Source of the DNA: Pseudomonas vancouverensis
GTDB taxonomy: Bacteria; Pseudomonadota; Gammaproteobacteria; Pseudomonadales; Pseudomonadaceae
NCBI RefSeq assembly: GCF_004348895.1
Contig: NZ_RRZK01000035.1
Location: 62,001-126,000, forward strand
DNA length: 64,000 nt
Reading direction: 5' to 3'
A program made the position numbers and the translations under genes. A model generated the notes under the pieces. That model was not told the DNA's origin, made no database searches, and was given only the letters and a program-made list of their open reading frames with translations. This document shows, in pieces, positions 8,155 through 16,300 of the stretch (position 1 is its first letter; each line of letters starts with the position of its first letter).

Positions 8155-8667
8155 ATGGCCGACCTGAGCCAGCAGCAAATCGACTTTCGCAACGCCATGG
8201 CGCAACTGCCGGCTGCGGTGAACATCATCACCACCAACGGCCCGGGCGGCCGTTGCGGCATCACCGCCAGCGCCGTGTGCTCGGTCACCGACTCGCCACC
8301 GACCGTGCTGGTCTGCGTCAACCGCAACAGCGCCACCCACGATGTGTTCCGCACCAACGGTCACCTGTGCATCAACGTGTTGTGCGGTGAGCAGGAAGAG
8401 CTGGCCCGCCATTTTGCCGGCATGACCAAAGTGCCGATGGCCGAGCGTTTTGCCTGGGACCTGTGGGACGACGGCGCCGCCGACGTGCCGGTGCTGCGCG
8501 ACGCCCTGGTGCAGCTGGAAGGGCGCATCAGCGAGTGCAAGGAAGTCGGTTCGCACTCGGTGATGTTCGTCGAGCTGACCAAGGTCGGCGTGCGCGAACC
8601 CCGTGACAGCCTGGTGTACTTCAACCGCCTGTTCCATCGCCTGGAACACGCCGGCGCACATTGCTGA
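8155..8667 (+). CDS. iacG: IacG, flavin reductase
   Basis: A 170-residue flavin reductase of the HpaC/flavin-reductase-like domain family. Visible motifs are the N-terminal FRNAMAQLPAAVNIITT stretch, GITASAVCSVTDSPPTVLVCVN and the C-terminal LVYFNRLFHRLE. It should supply FMNH2 or FADH2 to IacA. The start is the ATG at 8155, with GGAAGGGG about 8 bp before; the longer frame from 8071 has no such site. It is detached from the other iac genes by two regulator genes and has its own promoter region. Confidence 0.83.
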   Translation: MADLSQQQIDFRNAMAQLPAAVNIITTNGPGGRCGITASAVCSVTDSPPTVLVCVNRNSATHDVFRTNGHLCINVLCGEQEELARHFAGMTKVPMAERFAWDLWDDGAADVPVLRDALVQLEGRISECKEVGSHSVMFVELTKVGVREPRDSLVYFNRLFHRLEHAGAHC

Positions 8668-8746
8668 GGAGCTCCGCCAGGTTTCACAGCAGCGTTGGCG
8701 TGCGGTAAAACCTGGTTTCTTTCGTGGCTGACGGCGCGCTGCGAGG

Positions 8747-9541
8747 TCAGTGCCCGACCAGTTCATCCAGCAATTGCTCTTTGTAGCCCTGCAGCACGCT
8801 AGAGGCGCGATCCCGCGGATGGGGCAAGTCGACCTTGATTTCGTGTTTGATGCGGCCCGGGTGTGCGTCCATGACAATGACCCGGTCACCGAGGTAAAGC
8901 GCTTCTTCGATATCGTGGGTGACCATGATCACCGTGCAGCGCTGTTGCACCCAGATGCGTTGCAACTCGTGTTGCAGGCGCACCCGGGTCAACGCATCGA
9001 GGGCGCCGAGGGGTTCGTCGAGCAACAACACTTTCGGCTTGTTGATCAAGGCACGGGCAATGGCCGCGCGTTGTGCCATGCCGCCGGAGAGTTGGTGCGG
9101 GTAGGCATTCTCGAAGCCTTCGAGGTTGACCAGGGCAATGTGTTCGGCCACCAGGCGGTCTTTTTCCGCCTGGGACAGTGGATGGTTTTTCAGCGCCAGG
9201 GCAATGTTCTGGCTCAGGGTCATCCATGGAAACAGCCGATGATCCTGAAACACGATGCCGCGTTCCAGGCTGGTGGCGACGATCCGTTTGTTGTCGAGAA
9301 CAATGTCGCCTTCATAGTCGGCTTCCAGCCCGACGATCAGGCGCAGCAGGGTGGATTTGCCGCAACCACTGGCGCCGACGATGCTGACGAACTCACCTGG
9401 GCGCACGTCGAGGTTGATGTCTTGCAGCACCGGCAACGGCTGGCCTTCGATCCGGTAAGCCTTGCTCAGGCCACGAATCTGCAGGGCACCGGAGTGCAAT
9501 GGGGTACTGTGGGGCAGGGCATGTTGGGCGATAGCGTTCAT
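8747..9541 (-). CDS. ABC importer ATPase, SsuB/TauB family
   Basis: A 264-residue nitrate/sulfonate/taurine-type ABC ATPase. Walker A is GASGCGKST, the signature is LSGGMAQR, Walker B is VLLLDEPLGALD and the H-loop is VTHDIEEAL. It energises the two permeases encoded just upstream (11-bp gap). The genes follow in the order permease-permease-ATPase. The start is the ATG at 9541; the frame continues upstream only through the permease gene. Probably organosulfur uptake, given the surrounding desulfurisation genes and sigma-54/palindrome promoter. Confidence 0.85.
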   Translation of the reverse strand: MNAIAQHALPHSTPLHSGALQIRGLSKAYRIEGQPLPVLQDINLDVRPGEFVSIVGASGCGKSTLLRLIVGLEADYEGDIVLDNKRIVATSLERGIVFQDHRLFPWMTLSQNIALALKNHPLSQAEKDRLVAEHIALVNLEGFENAYPHQLSGGMAQRAAIARALINKPKVLLLDEPLGALDALTRVRLQHELQRIWVQQRCTVIMVTHDIEEALYLGDRVIVMDAHPGRIKHEIKVDLPHPRDRASSVLQGYKEQLLDELVGH

Positions 9542-9552
9542 GGAAGGGCCTT

Positions 9553-10314
9553 TCAACGAATGTTGCGCCAGCGCAGCAAATGGCGGCTCAGAAGGGTGAA
9601 TAGCAGGGTCATCAGGTAGCCGCACAGGCCGATGCACAACACGCTGAGGACAATGACCTCCATGCGTGAGCCGGCTTCGGCGTTCATCATCAGGTTGCCC
9701 AGGCCGGCACCGGAGGACAGGAACAGTTCGCTGCCCACCGCCGTGACCCAGGCAAACGCCAGGGCGTGCAACACGCCAGTGGCCATGCTGGGCAGGGCCG
9801 CCGGCAGCAGCACGTGACGCAAGCGTTGCCAGGGCGTCAGTACCAGCACCTGGCCGACTTCGCGATAGCGCACTTCGACATGGCTGAAACCCTGATAGGT
9901 GTTGAGCACCATCGGGTAGAAAGCCGCGAGACTGACGATCAGCACTTTGGAAAACTCGCCATTGCCGAACCACATGGCAATCAGCGGAATCCAGCCGAGC
10001 ATCGGCACTTGCCGCACCGAATGAAACAACGGGCCGATCAACCGATTGGCGGTGTTTGACAGCGCCATCGAGGCGCCCAACAGCACGCCGAAGAAGATGC
10101 CCAGCGCGAGGCCGGTGCTGGTGCGGACGAGGCTGGCGAGCAGGTTCACCAGCAGCTCGCCGTTCGCCAGCATTTCGATCAGCGCCGCGCCGATGGTCGA
10201 CAGCGGCACAAAGGCGTAGGCCCCGGCGGCGTCCTGGCGCGAGAGGTATTCCCAGGCGCCGATCAGCAGCAGTGGCAGCAACAGGCCACGGGATTTGGCA
10301 ATGAGTCCAGGCAT
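9553..10314 (-). CDS. ABC importer permease, SsuC/TauC family (second permease)
   Basis: A 253-residue inner-membrane permease with about six hydrophobic segments and the binding-protein-dependent transport signature near EVGQVLVLTPWQRLRHVLLPAALP. It should pair with the permease encoded 10 bp upstream to form a heterodimeric channel served by the downstream ATPase. Having two different SsuC-like permeases is less usual than a homodimeric SsuC. No typical secreted binding protein is encoded next to it. Confidence 0.85.
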   Translation of the reverse strand: MPGLIAKSRGLLLPLLLIGAWEYLSRQDAAGAYAFVPLSTIGAALIEMLANGELLVNLLASLVRTSTGLALGIFFGVLLGASMALSNTANRLIGPLFHSVRQVPMLGWIPLIAMWFGNGEFSKVLIVSLAAFYPMVLNTYQGFSHVEVRYREVGQVLVLTPWQRLRHVLLPAALPSMATGVLHALAFAWVTAVGSELFLSSGAGLGNLMMNAEAGSRMEVIVLSVLCIGLCGYLMTLLFTLLSRHLLRWRNIR

Positions 10315-10324
10315 TGAAACGCTC

Positions 10325-11086
10325 CTAACGGGTCTGCCAGCGGAACAGGCGTTGTTCCAGCTGACGAAAGCTGAAGTCCAGGGCGAAACCGATGACGCCT
10401 GTGACCACGATCCCCACCATCACCACGTCTATGCGCAGCATTTGCCGGCTCATTTCGATCATCTGGCCCAGGCCGCTGTCAGCGGCCAGTAGCTCGGTGG
10501 CCACCAGCACCACCCAGGCGCGGGTCAGGCTGATACGAAAGCCGGTGATGATCGGCGGCGTGGCGGCGGGCAGGGCGATCTCGCGAACGAAGGTCGGCCA
10601 ACGCAGGCGATACACATCGGCCACTTCGAAGTAACTGCGCGGGATAGCCTTGACACCCTCGCTGGCCGCCAGCGCGACCGGGAAGAAAGCGGTCTTGGCA
10701 ACAATGATGATCTTGAAGGTTTCATCGATGCCGAACAGCAGCACGAACATCGGGATCAGCGCGATGCTGGGGATCTGGCGCAGGGTGTGGAACAGCGGCG
10801 CGCAGTAGATCTCGACGTTTTTCGACAAGGCCATGAGCACACCGAACAACAATCCGCACAGGGAGCCGATGCCGAAACCCAGCCCGAGCCGGGACAGACT
10901 GTTGAGCAGGTGTTCGAGCAGTTCGCCGCTGGCGGACAGCTGCCCGAAGGTCTGCCACACCTGCACCGGCGGGACCAACAGGTTGCGTGGAAAAATGCCC
11001 GCCTCGGCCACCGCCGCCCACAGCAACAGCAGGGCAACGGGGGAGATGAGCCAGGTCAGGGACGACAACAGACGATGGATGCGCAT
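10325..11086 (-). CDS. ABC importer permease, SsuC/TauC family (first permease)
   Basis: A 253-residue permease of the same family and the same length as its neighbour. The cytoplasmic coupling loop is in SYFEVADVYRLRWPTFVREIALPAATP. The start at 11086 (MRIHRLLSS) is chosen because AAGG lies about 10 bp before and the preceding 21 codons of the open frame overlap the promoter. It is the first gene of a permease-permease-ATPase operon, preceded by a sigma-54 type element and a palindrome. Confidence 0.85.
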   Translation of the reverse strand: MRIHRLLSSLTWLISPVALLLLWAAVAEAGIFPRNLLVPPVQVWQTFGQLSASGELLEHLLNSLSRLGLGFGIGSLCGLLFGVLMALSKNVEIYCAPLFHTLRQIPSIALIPMFVLLFGIDETFKIIIVAKTAFFPVALAASEGVKAIPRSYFEVADVYRLRWPTFVREIALPAATPPIITGFRISLTRAWVVLVATELLAADSGLGQMIEMSRQMLRIDVVMVGIVVTGVIGFALDFSFRQLEQRLFRWQTR

Positions 11087-11122
11087 GGCAGGCCTTGTTT
11101 CGGCGAAGTACAGGAGGGTTAT

Positions 11123-11138
11123 CGCAAGAGCTGTGCCA
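11123..11138 (-). promoter_or_regulatory. Sigma-54 type promoter of the ABC importer operon
   Basis: On the minus strand the sequence is TGGCACAGCTCTTGCG. It matches TGGCACG-N4-TTGCW with two mismatches and keeps the GG and GC dinucleotides at the right spacing. It lies 37 bp upstream of the first permease start. Confidence 0.6.
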
Positions 11139-11208
11139 GCTCTGAACATTGGCGCTGTGGGTGATGACTCGGCGCTGGTCGGCCAGCGCCTGCAGGCCGC
11201 AGACGACC

Positions 11209-11234
11209 TGTGGGAGCTGGCTTGCCAGCGATGA
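11209..11234. repeat. Lone REP element
   Basis: TGTGGGAGCTGGCTTGCCAGCGATG type element with a short internal hairpin, between the importer promoter and its upstream palindrome. Confidence 0.6.
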
Positions 11235-11277
11235 CGTCAGCAATCGCAGTACCTATTGATGCTTTATCAGCAGCCGT

Positions 11278-11293
11278 TGCTGCTCCAGCAACA
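11278..11293. promoter_or_regulatory. Palindromic candidate enhancer site (importer copy)
   Basis: TGCTGCTCCAGCAACA. Read on the minus strand (TGTTGCTGGAGCAGCA) it differs at one position from the 16-mer found upstream of the TonB receptor and the DszC-like gene. It is 140 bp upstream of the sigma-54 element, a normal distance for an enhancer-binding protein. Confidence 0.6.
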
Positions 11294-11342
11294 CTCCGGC
11301 AGCAGCCCCCTCAGAACTCGTCACTGAAACTGGAGCAGTGCC

Positions 11343-11398
11343 TGCCGGCGATGGCGTCCTTGAGCGTGACGCAAGGCTCACAGGCCCCATCGCCGGCA
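11343..11398. repeat. REP-like inverted pair downstream of the TonB receptor
   Basis: TGCCGGCGATGG and its exact inverse CCATCGCCGGCA flank 32 bp. It could act as a stem-loop downstream of the TonB receptor gene. Confidence 0.6.
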
Positions 11399-11441
11399 AG
11401 CCGGCTTCTGCGGTGGTCGGGTGGGTGACGGGGCGCGGGTA

Positions 11442-13712
11442 TCAGAAGCGGCTGGTCACGCTCAGGCCGACGGTGCGCGGGTCGCCATAGGTGATGACGT
11501 ACTGACCCAGGGTGCCATTCGGCCGGCCATGGACCTGATAACGCCGGTCAGTGACGTTGTTGACGAAGCCGGTGAGGCTGAGCTTTTCATCCGCGCTGAA
11601 CCAGGTCAGACGGGTATTGGCCAGGGTGTAGTGTGGCTGGCTGAGGGTCTTGTCGGCACTGCTCTGGCGGTCGGCAAGGAAGTACTCCTTGTCGCGGAAA
11701 CTCACGTCGCCACCGGCCACCAGCTTGCCGCCGATCTCCAGCGGGAAGGTGTAGTCACCGCCCAGCGACACCACGTTGCGCGGTGAACGCACGAAACTGT
11801 TGCCGCTGTAATCGCCAGTGACGGCGCCGGTGTTCGGGTTGGTGTTCTTGAAGTCGGTGTACTCGGTATCGAGGAACGACACCGCTGCGCGCAGGTGCAG
11901 GTAATCGGTCGCTTGCGCTTCCAGCTCCAGCTCCGCGCCCTTGACCTTGCCTTGGGCGCCGTTGGTCAATGCCGTGGTCAACACGCCGTTGTTGACCGTC
12001 AGCAGGTTCACCTGAATGTCCGAATAGTCGTAGTAGAAGACGTTGGCGTTGGCGGTCAGGCGATGATCGAACCACTCGGATTTCAGGCCCAGTTCGTAGG
12101 CATCCAGCTGTTCCGGATCGACCGTGGTCAACTGCGCGAGACTGGTGGACAAACCGGTGTTGAAACCGCCGGAGCGGAAGCCGTGGGCGTAACGGAAGAA
12201 CACCCGCACGTTGTCGTTGATCCGGTACTCCGGCGTCAGGTCATAGGTCCAGGCTTCCCAGGTCTTGTCCTCCTGCCGATTGCCGTTGGTACCCACCCCA
12301 GGCAGCGGCACCAGCGGGCCATTGGCGGTGTTGCGGGTCAGTTGCGTCAGGTCGAGGTCGATGTCTTTCTTTTCCTGGGTCCAGCGCAGGCCGCCGGTCA
12401 CGGTGAAATCATCGGTGAAGTCATAGGTGAGGTTCCCGAACAGCGCGTAGCTGTCGGTCTTGTGTTCGTAGTCCAGGTCGCGGAAGTCGGTGACGCCGCC
12501 AATCTGGTTGGAGCCGGTGCCGTTCGGCGTCGGGCCGGGTGTGACGATGCGCTGGGCCGAGCTGTCGAGATTTTCGTGGAAGTAATGCGCGCCCACCAGC
12601 CAGCGCAGGGTTTCCTGCTGGGGCGAGGCCAGGCGCAATTCCTGGGAATATTGCGCGTACTTGTTGTCGGCAATCGCCGCACCGTTGACCTCGTAAGGGG
12701 TGTAGTCGGCGTCGCTGGTGGACTGGCCGCGAATGTAGTCATAGGCGGTGATCGAGGTCAGGGTGTAGTCGCCCAGGTGCCAGTTGAGGGTCAGCGAGGT
12801 GCCGTCATGATCGAGCTTGGAGTCTTCATTGACGTTGATCGCGATGTCGCGCCCGCTGGGCCTTTCATACCCCACGTTGTAGTAACGCCCGACCGTGAGC
12901 GAGCCGTTGCTGCCATCGCCCTTGTATTCACGACTGTGGATTTTCAGCAAGGCCTCCAGGTCATCGTTGACCCGGGCGAGGAACTGCAAGCGCACGGCTT
13001 TCTTGTTGACGTCACCGTAGGTGTCGTCGTCCACCAGGTTCTTCTGGAAACCATCGCGCTCCTCGGAATACAGCGCGATACGGGCCGCGAGTTTTTCATC
13101 GACCAGCGCGCCACCGATAGCACCGCTGACAATGCGTTCGTTCTTGGTACCGAAGCCGAGGGTGCCGTAGCCGTCGGTGTCGAAGGTCGGTTTTTTCGAG
13201 ATGACGTTCACCGCCCCCGCGGTGGTGTTCTTGCCGTACAGCGTACCTTGCGGCCCACGGAGGATTTCGATGCGCTCCAGGTCGAACAGCGGGCCGCCCC
13301 CGGCAATCGGTGCGTTCAGGTACACGTCATCGGCGTAGATCCCCACCGGATAGACCGTTGCAGCACCGGTATCACCGGTCCCCAGACCGCGGATGTACCA
13401 GCGCGGGCGACCATCGCCATCCGGGTTTTTCGCCGAAGCGTTAGGCACGAAGGTGGTGATGTCGCCCATGTTGCGCACGCCGTCTGCCACCAGGCTGGTG
13501 CCTTGGACGGCGGAAACGGCCACCGGAATCTCCTGCAGCGTTTCTTCCTTGTGCTGGGCCGTGACGGTGACGGTCTTGAGTGCCGGCTCGGTCGCGGTTT
13601 TATTGGACTCGGCATCCGCCGATTCTGCCGCCAGCACTGCCTCACTGACAGCGCCCCCGGCGAGCAGCAAGGTCAGCCAGATACTTTTGGTGATTGGATT
13701 AAGTTTATGCAT
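11442..13712 (-). CDS. TonB-dependent outer-membrane receptor
   Basis: A 756-residue receptor. A signal peptide covers about residues 1-29 (MHKLNPITKSIWLTLLLAGG, cleavage near AVLAAE). The TonB-box-like region is LKTVTVTAQ, the plug domain contains IEILRGPQGTLYGKNTTAGAVNVIS, and the beta-barrel ends in the expected aromatic residue (VTSRF). The start at 13712 has GGGGGAGA 8 bp before; an upstream ATG at 13766 would fall in the promoter. Because its promoter has the same sigma-54 and palindrome layout as the desulfurisation genes, it probably imports a bulky organosulfur compound rather than iron. Substrate unknown. Confidence 0.85.
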   Translation of the reverse strand: MHKLNPITKSIWLTLLLAGGAVSEAVLAAESADAESNKTATEPALKTVTVTAQHKEETLQEIPVAVSAVQGTSLVADGVRNMGDITTFVPNASAKNPDGDGRPRWYIRGLGTGDTGAATVYPVGIYADDVYLNAPIAGGGPLFDLERIEILRGPQGTLYGKNTTAGAVNVISKKPTFDTDGYGTLGFGTKNERIVSGAIGGALVDEKLAARIALYSEERDGFQKNLVDDDTYGDVNKKAVRLQFLARVNDDLEALLKIHSREYKGDGSNGSLTVGRYYNVGYERPSGRDIAINVNEDSKLDHDGTSLTLNWHLGDYTLTSITAYDYIRGQSTSDADYTPYEVNGAAIADNKYAQYSQELRLASPQQETLRWLVGAHYFHENLDSSAQRIVTPGPTPNGTGSNQIGGVTDFRDLDYEHKTDSYALFGNLTYDFTDDFTVTGGLRWTQEKKDIDLDLTQLTRNTANGPLVPLPGVGTNGNRQEDKTWEAWTYDLTPEYRINDNVRVFFRYAHGFRSGGFNTGLSTSLAQLTTVDPEQLDAYELGLKSEWFDHRLTANANVFYYDYSDIQVNLLTVNNGVLTTALTNGAQGKVKGAELELEAQATDYLHLRAAVSFLDTEYTDFKNTNPNTGAVTGDYSGNSFVRSPRNVVSLGGDYTFPLEIGGKLVAGGDVSFRDKEYFLADRQSSADKTLSQPHYTLANTRLTWFSADEKLSLTGFVNNVTDRRYQVHGRPNGTLGQYVITYGDPRTVGLSVTSRF

Positions 13713-13749
13713 GTAAGTCTCCCCCGATAAAGTTTCTATGAAGGGGTAG

Positions 13750-13765
13750 AGCAGAGATCGTGCCA
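13750..13765 (-). promoter_or_regulatory. Sigma-54 type promoter of the TonB receptor
   Basis: On the minus strand TGGCACGATCTCTGCT matches TGGCACG-N4-TTGCW with one mismatch. It is about 38 bp upstream of the start codon. Confidence 0.7.
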
Positions 13766-13925
13766 AGTGTTTTTATGGGAGGATTAGTATTGTCAAGATA
13801 TTGATAAATAACGTTTCTATTGATTGTGTGAGTTTGGTTTTGTTTGTTTTTATATGGGCTGATTAGTTGGCTGTTTATGGGCTGGCAAGTGTGTGTCAGT
13901 CATTCAGCAGAAGTTGCTTGGCGGG

Positions 13926-13941
13926 TGCTGCTGGAGCAGCA
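13926..13941. promoter_or_regulatory. Palindromic candidate enhancer site (TonB receptor copy)
   Basis: TGCTGCTGGAGCAGCA, a perfect 7-bp-arm palindrome identical to the copy at 22796-22811. It lies 160 bp upstream of the sigma-54 element. Confidence 0.7.
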
Positions 13942-13998
13942 GGAGGCGGGCGGGGACGTGTTGGTCAGGCAGCAGTTCAGTGATCACCCCGTATTACT

Positions 13999-14100
13999 GT
14001 GGGAGCGAGCTTGCTGGCGAAGGCGGCGGCACATCCAGCATATGGGGCGCTTGACACGCCGCTATCGTCGGATCGCCGCGCGGAGCAAGCTCGCTCCCAC
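13999..14100. repeat. REPIN-like inverted REP pair
   Basis: GTGGGAGCGAGCTTGCTGGC at the left and the inverted copy ending GAGCAAGCTCGCTCCCAC at the right, just downstream of the DszB-like gene at 14133. Confidence 0.85.
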
Positions 14101-14132
14101 AGGCTTGCAGGAACCGGCTTGCCCCGAAAATC

Positions 14133-15191
14133 TCAAACGGCCAATCGCGAAGTCGAACCGATAACCCTTTCCAGCACGCTGAAATCAATCCAGTCGCGCA
14201 CATCGAAACGCCGTGGAATGAATGCCCAGCGATGGAGGAAATCGGTGAAGTCCTGCAAGGCTTCGATCGAGCGCGCATCCAGCGTGGTGCGCAATCGCCG
14301 ATGGGCATCTTCACCGTAGGCCGCCGCCACCCAGTACTCGCTGGTGTTCAGTTCGCGGGCGAGAAAACGCCGGGTGTCTTGCGGATTGGCCCATGCCCAC
14401 TGCTCGGTGCGCAGTACGGTATCGACAATCTTCACGCTGGCATCAAAGTGTTCGTGGAGCAAATGGGTATCGACGGTGAGCGTGCGTGGCGTGCCGTTGT
14501 TCGAGCGAATCAACGGATCAGGGTGCGAGCCGGTATCGACCACCACCTGCAAGCCGAACTCGTGGGCCAGGTGCACGGCGTGCGCACCTTTCAGGAAAAT
14601 CGCATCAATGTCACCGCGCAGCAGGCCGATCAGTTCGTTGTTGCGCCGGCTGACGCGGGTGACGCCGAGGCTGACTTCCGAACCATGGACATGCTGCTTC
14701 TGTTCGTCGCTGTAGGTCCCGCCGTAGGGGTAGTCCACCAACTCGACGTCGGACACTTGCAGGCCTTCGAGTTTCAGGGCGTTTTCCAGCCCGCGCAGGG
14801 CTTGGGCGCGGGTAAAGTCAATCTGCACATTGGCCCACTTGGGCACGCCGAACCTGCGATTTTTCAGGTCGCGAATCCCTTTGATGCCACTTTCTTCCGT
14901 GGTCAGGATCAGCTGTACTTCATCACTCCAGGACAGGCCCAGCACCCGGGTTTGCACGCCGCTGGCGTAAGCCCAGATGGCCGGGATATTGCCGCCGTGG
15001 CGCACCGAGTTTTGCAGGTGATGGTCGTAGTGGGCTTCGCGCACTTCGCGTTCGCTGGATTCGCGCAAGGATTGAATGTTGGTGCCGAACGGCAGAAAGG
15101 CTTCGGCCAGGCGTCCGGATTGCACGGCGATGCCCAGCCCCGTGGGCACGGGGCTGTGGGTGTACCAAAGCGTATCGAGTGGTTTGCTCAT
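14133..15191 (-). CDS. DszB-like desulfinase paralogue with Cys-to-Ser change
   Basis: A 352-residue protein with the periplasmic-binding-protein-like fold of DszB (2-hydroxybiphenyl-2-sulfinate desulfinase); automated pipelines often call such proteins ABC substrate-binding. There is no signal peptide. Against DszB (Cys27, His60, Arg70), His54 and Arg64 are kept with the same spacing (HYDHHLQNSVRHGG), but the Cys position is Ser13 (HSPVP rather than CPVP). A Cys-to-Ser change inactivates DszB, so this copy may have lost desulfinase activity or become a binding or regulatory protein. It is third in the operon monooxygenase-DszB-DszB, 36 bp after its paralogue. Confidence 0.75.
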   Translation of the reverse strand: MSKPLDTLWYTHSPVPTGLGIAVQSGRLAEAFLPFGTNIQSLRESSEREVREAHYDHHLQNSVRHGGNIPAIWAYASGVQTRVLGLSWSDEVQLILTTEESGIKGIRDLKNRRFGVPKWANVQIDFTRAQALRGLENALKLEGLQVSDVELVDYPYGGTYSDEQKQHVHGSEVSLGVTRVSRRNNELIGLLRGDIDAIFLKGAHAVHLAHEFGLQVVVDTGSHPDPLIRSNNGTPRTLTVDTHLLHEHFDASVKIVDTVLRTEQWAWANPQDTRRFLARELNTSEYWVAAAYGEDAHRRLRTTLDARSIEALQDFTDFLHRWAFIPRRFDVRDWIDFSVLERVIGSTSRLAV

Positions 15192-15227
15192 AAAGGCCTT
15201 CAGTTCGAGTCCGTGAAACCTGGCGGG

Positions 15228-16280
15228 TCAGCCCGCCAGCGCCGTGTGGGTGTTGAGCAGCGCGTCCAGTGGTCGCGGGTCGATCCAGTCGCGCACGTCG
15301 AAGGTGTTGGGGATGAAGCGCCAGCGATGGAGGAAATGCGTGAAGTCCTGCAGGGCTGCGATCGCCTGTTCATCCAGTTCGGTGCGCAGGCGCAGGTGGG
15401 CGTCGTTGCCATAGGCGGCGCTGACCCAGTATTCGCTGCTGTTGGTCTCGCGGGCGAGGTAGCGGCGCGTCTCCTCGGGATGGGTATGCGCCCACTGCTC
15501 GGCGCGGCGCACGGCGTCGAGGATGCCGGTGGCGACATCGAAGTGCTTGTCCAGCAGGTTGAGGTCCACCGCCAGTGTGCGCGGTGTGCCGTTGTTGCTG
15601 CGAATCAGTGGTTCGGGGTGCGCGCCGGTGTCGATGACCGTGTGCAGGCCAAACTCATGGGCGAGGCGGGCCGCACTGGCGCCCTTGAGGAAGATCGCAT
15701 CGACTTCGCCGCGCAACAGACCGACCAGTTCAAGATTGCGCCCCTCCACCTGTTGCACACTGACCGGTGTGCCGTTCACGGTGCTGACCGGGGCATCACT
15801 GAAGGTCCCGCTGTAGTGGAAGTTGATGACCTGCACATCACCCACTTGCAAGCCTTCCAGCAGAAGGGCGTTCTCCAGGCCGCGCAGGGCCTGGGCGCGG
15901 GTGAAGTCGATCTGCGCGCCGGACCAGTCGGGCAAGCCGAATCGGCGTCCCTTGAGGTCTTTCACGGTCTTGATGCCGCTGTCGGGGCGGGTCAGGATCA
16001 GCTGCACTTCATCGGCCCAGGACAGGCCGATGACCCGTGTTTCCCGGCCTTGGGCCCGGGCCCAGATCGCCGGAATGTTGCCTCCGTGGCGGACCGAGTT
16101 GCGCAGGGTGTGATCGAAGTGCGATTCCCGCACGGCCTTGTCAGTGGATTCGCGCAATGACTGCACCTGGGTGCCGAGTACGCTCAAAGTGTCTTGCAGC
16201 CAGCCCTGTTGAACGGCAATACCCAGGCCTGTAGGGACCGGGCAGCGGGTGTACCAGAGGGTGTCGAGAGGTTGCGTCAT
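15228..16280 (-). CDS. DszB-like sulfinate desulfinase (Cys kept)
   Basis: A 350-residue DszB-like protein with no signal peptide, so probably cytoplasmic. The DszB active-site pattern is visible: Cys13 in TRCPVP, His54 and Arg64 in the SHFDHTLRNSVRHGG segment (ten residues apart as in DszB His60/Arg70), followed by GGNIPAIWA. It lies 20 bp after the SsuD-like monooxygenase gene and shares its operon. Expected role: removal of sulfite from a sulfinate made by the monooxygenases. The alternative is a substrate-binding protein of the SsuA type, argued against by the missing secretion signal and kept triad. Confidence 0.75.
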   Translation of the reverse strand: MTQPLDTLWYTRCPVPTGLGIAVQQGWLQDTLSVLGTQVQSLRESTDKAVRESHFDHTLRNSVRHGGNIPAIWARAQGRETRVIGLSWADEVQLILTRPDSGIKTVKDLKGRRFGLPDWSGAQIDFTRAQALRGLENALLLEGLQVGDVQVINFHYSGTFSDAPVSTVNGTPVSVQQVEGRNLELVGLLRGEVDAIFLKGASAARLAHEFGLHTVIDTGAHPEPLIRSNNGTPRTLAVDLNLLDKHFDVATGILDAVRRAEQWAHTHPEETRRYLARETNSSEYWVSAAYGNDAHLRLRTELDEQAIAALQDFTHFLHRWRFIPNTFDVRDWIDPRPLDALLNTHTALAG

Positions 16281-16300
16281 CAGTGATTCTCCCGCAGCGC

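Larger units (their letters stand above)
11087..11441. other. Intergenic promoter region of the ABC importer
   Basis: This 355-bp stretch holds no gene. It contains a sigma-54 type promoter (11123-11138), a palindromic candidate enhancer site (11278-11293), a lone REP (11209-11234) and a REP-like inverted pair (11343-11398). Confidence 0.7.
13713..14132. other. Intergenic region upstream of the TonB receptor
   Basis: This 420-bp stretch holds no gene. It contains a sigma-54 type element, an AT-rich segment at about 13770-13870 well suited to DNA bending between activator and polymerase, a 16-bp palindrome and a REPIN. Confidence 0.7.

Noticed and set aside
11442..13712. Siderophore receptor
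   Set aside because: No Fur-box-like site was seen and no siderophore genes are near; the promoter shares the sulfur-island layout.
14133..16280. Calling the two proteins ABC substrate-binding proteins of the importer
   Set aside because: Neither has a signal peptide and both keep DszB-type His/Arg spacing, one with the Cys as well. The SBP-like fold alone explains the resemblance.
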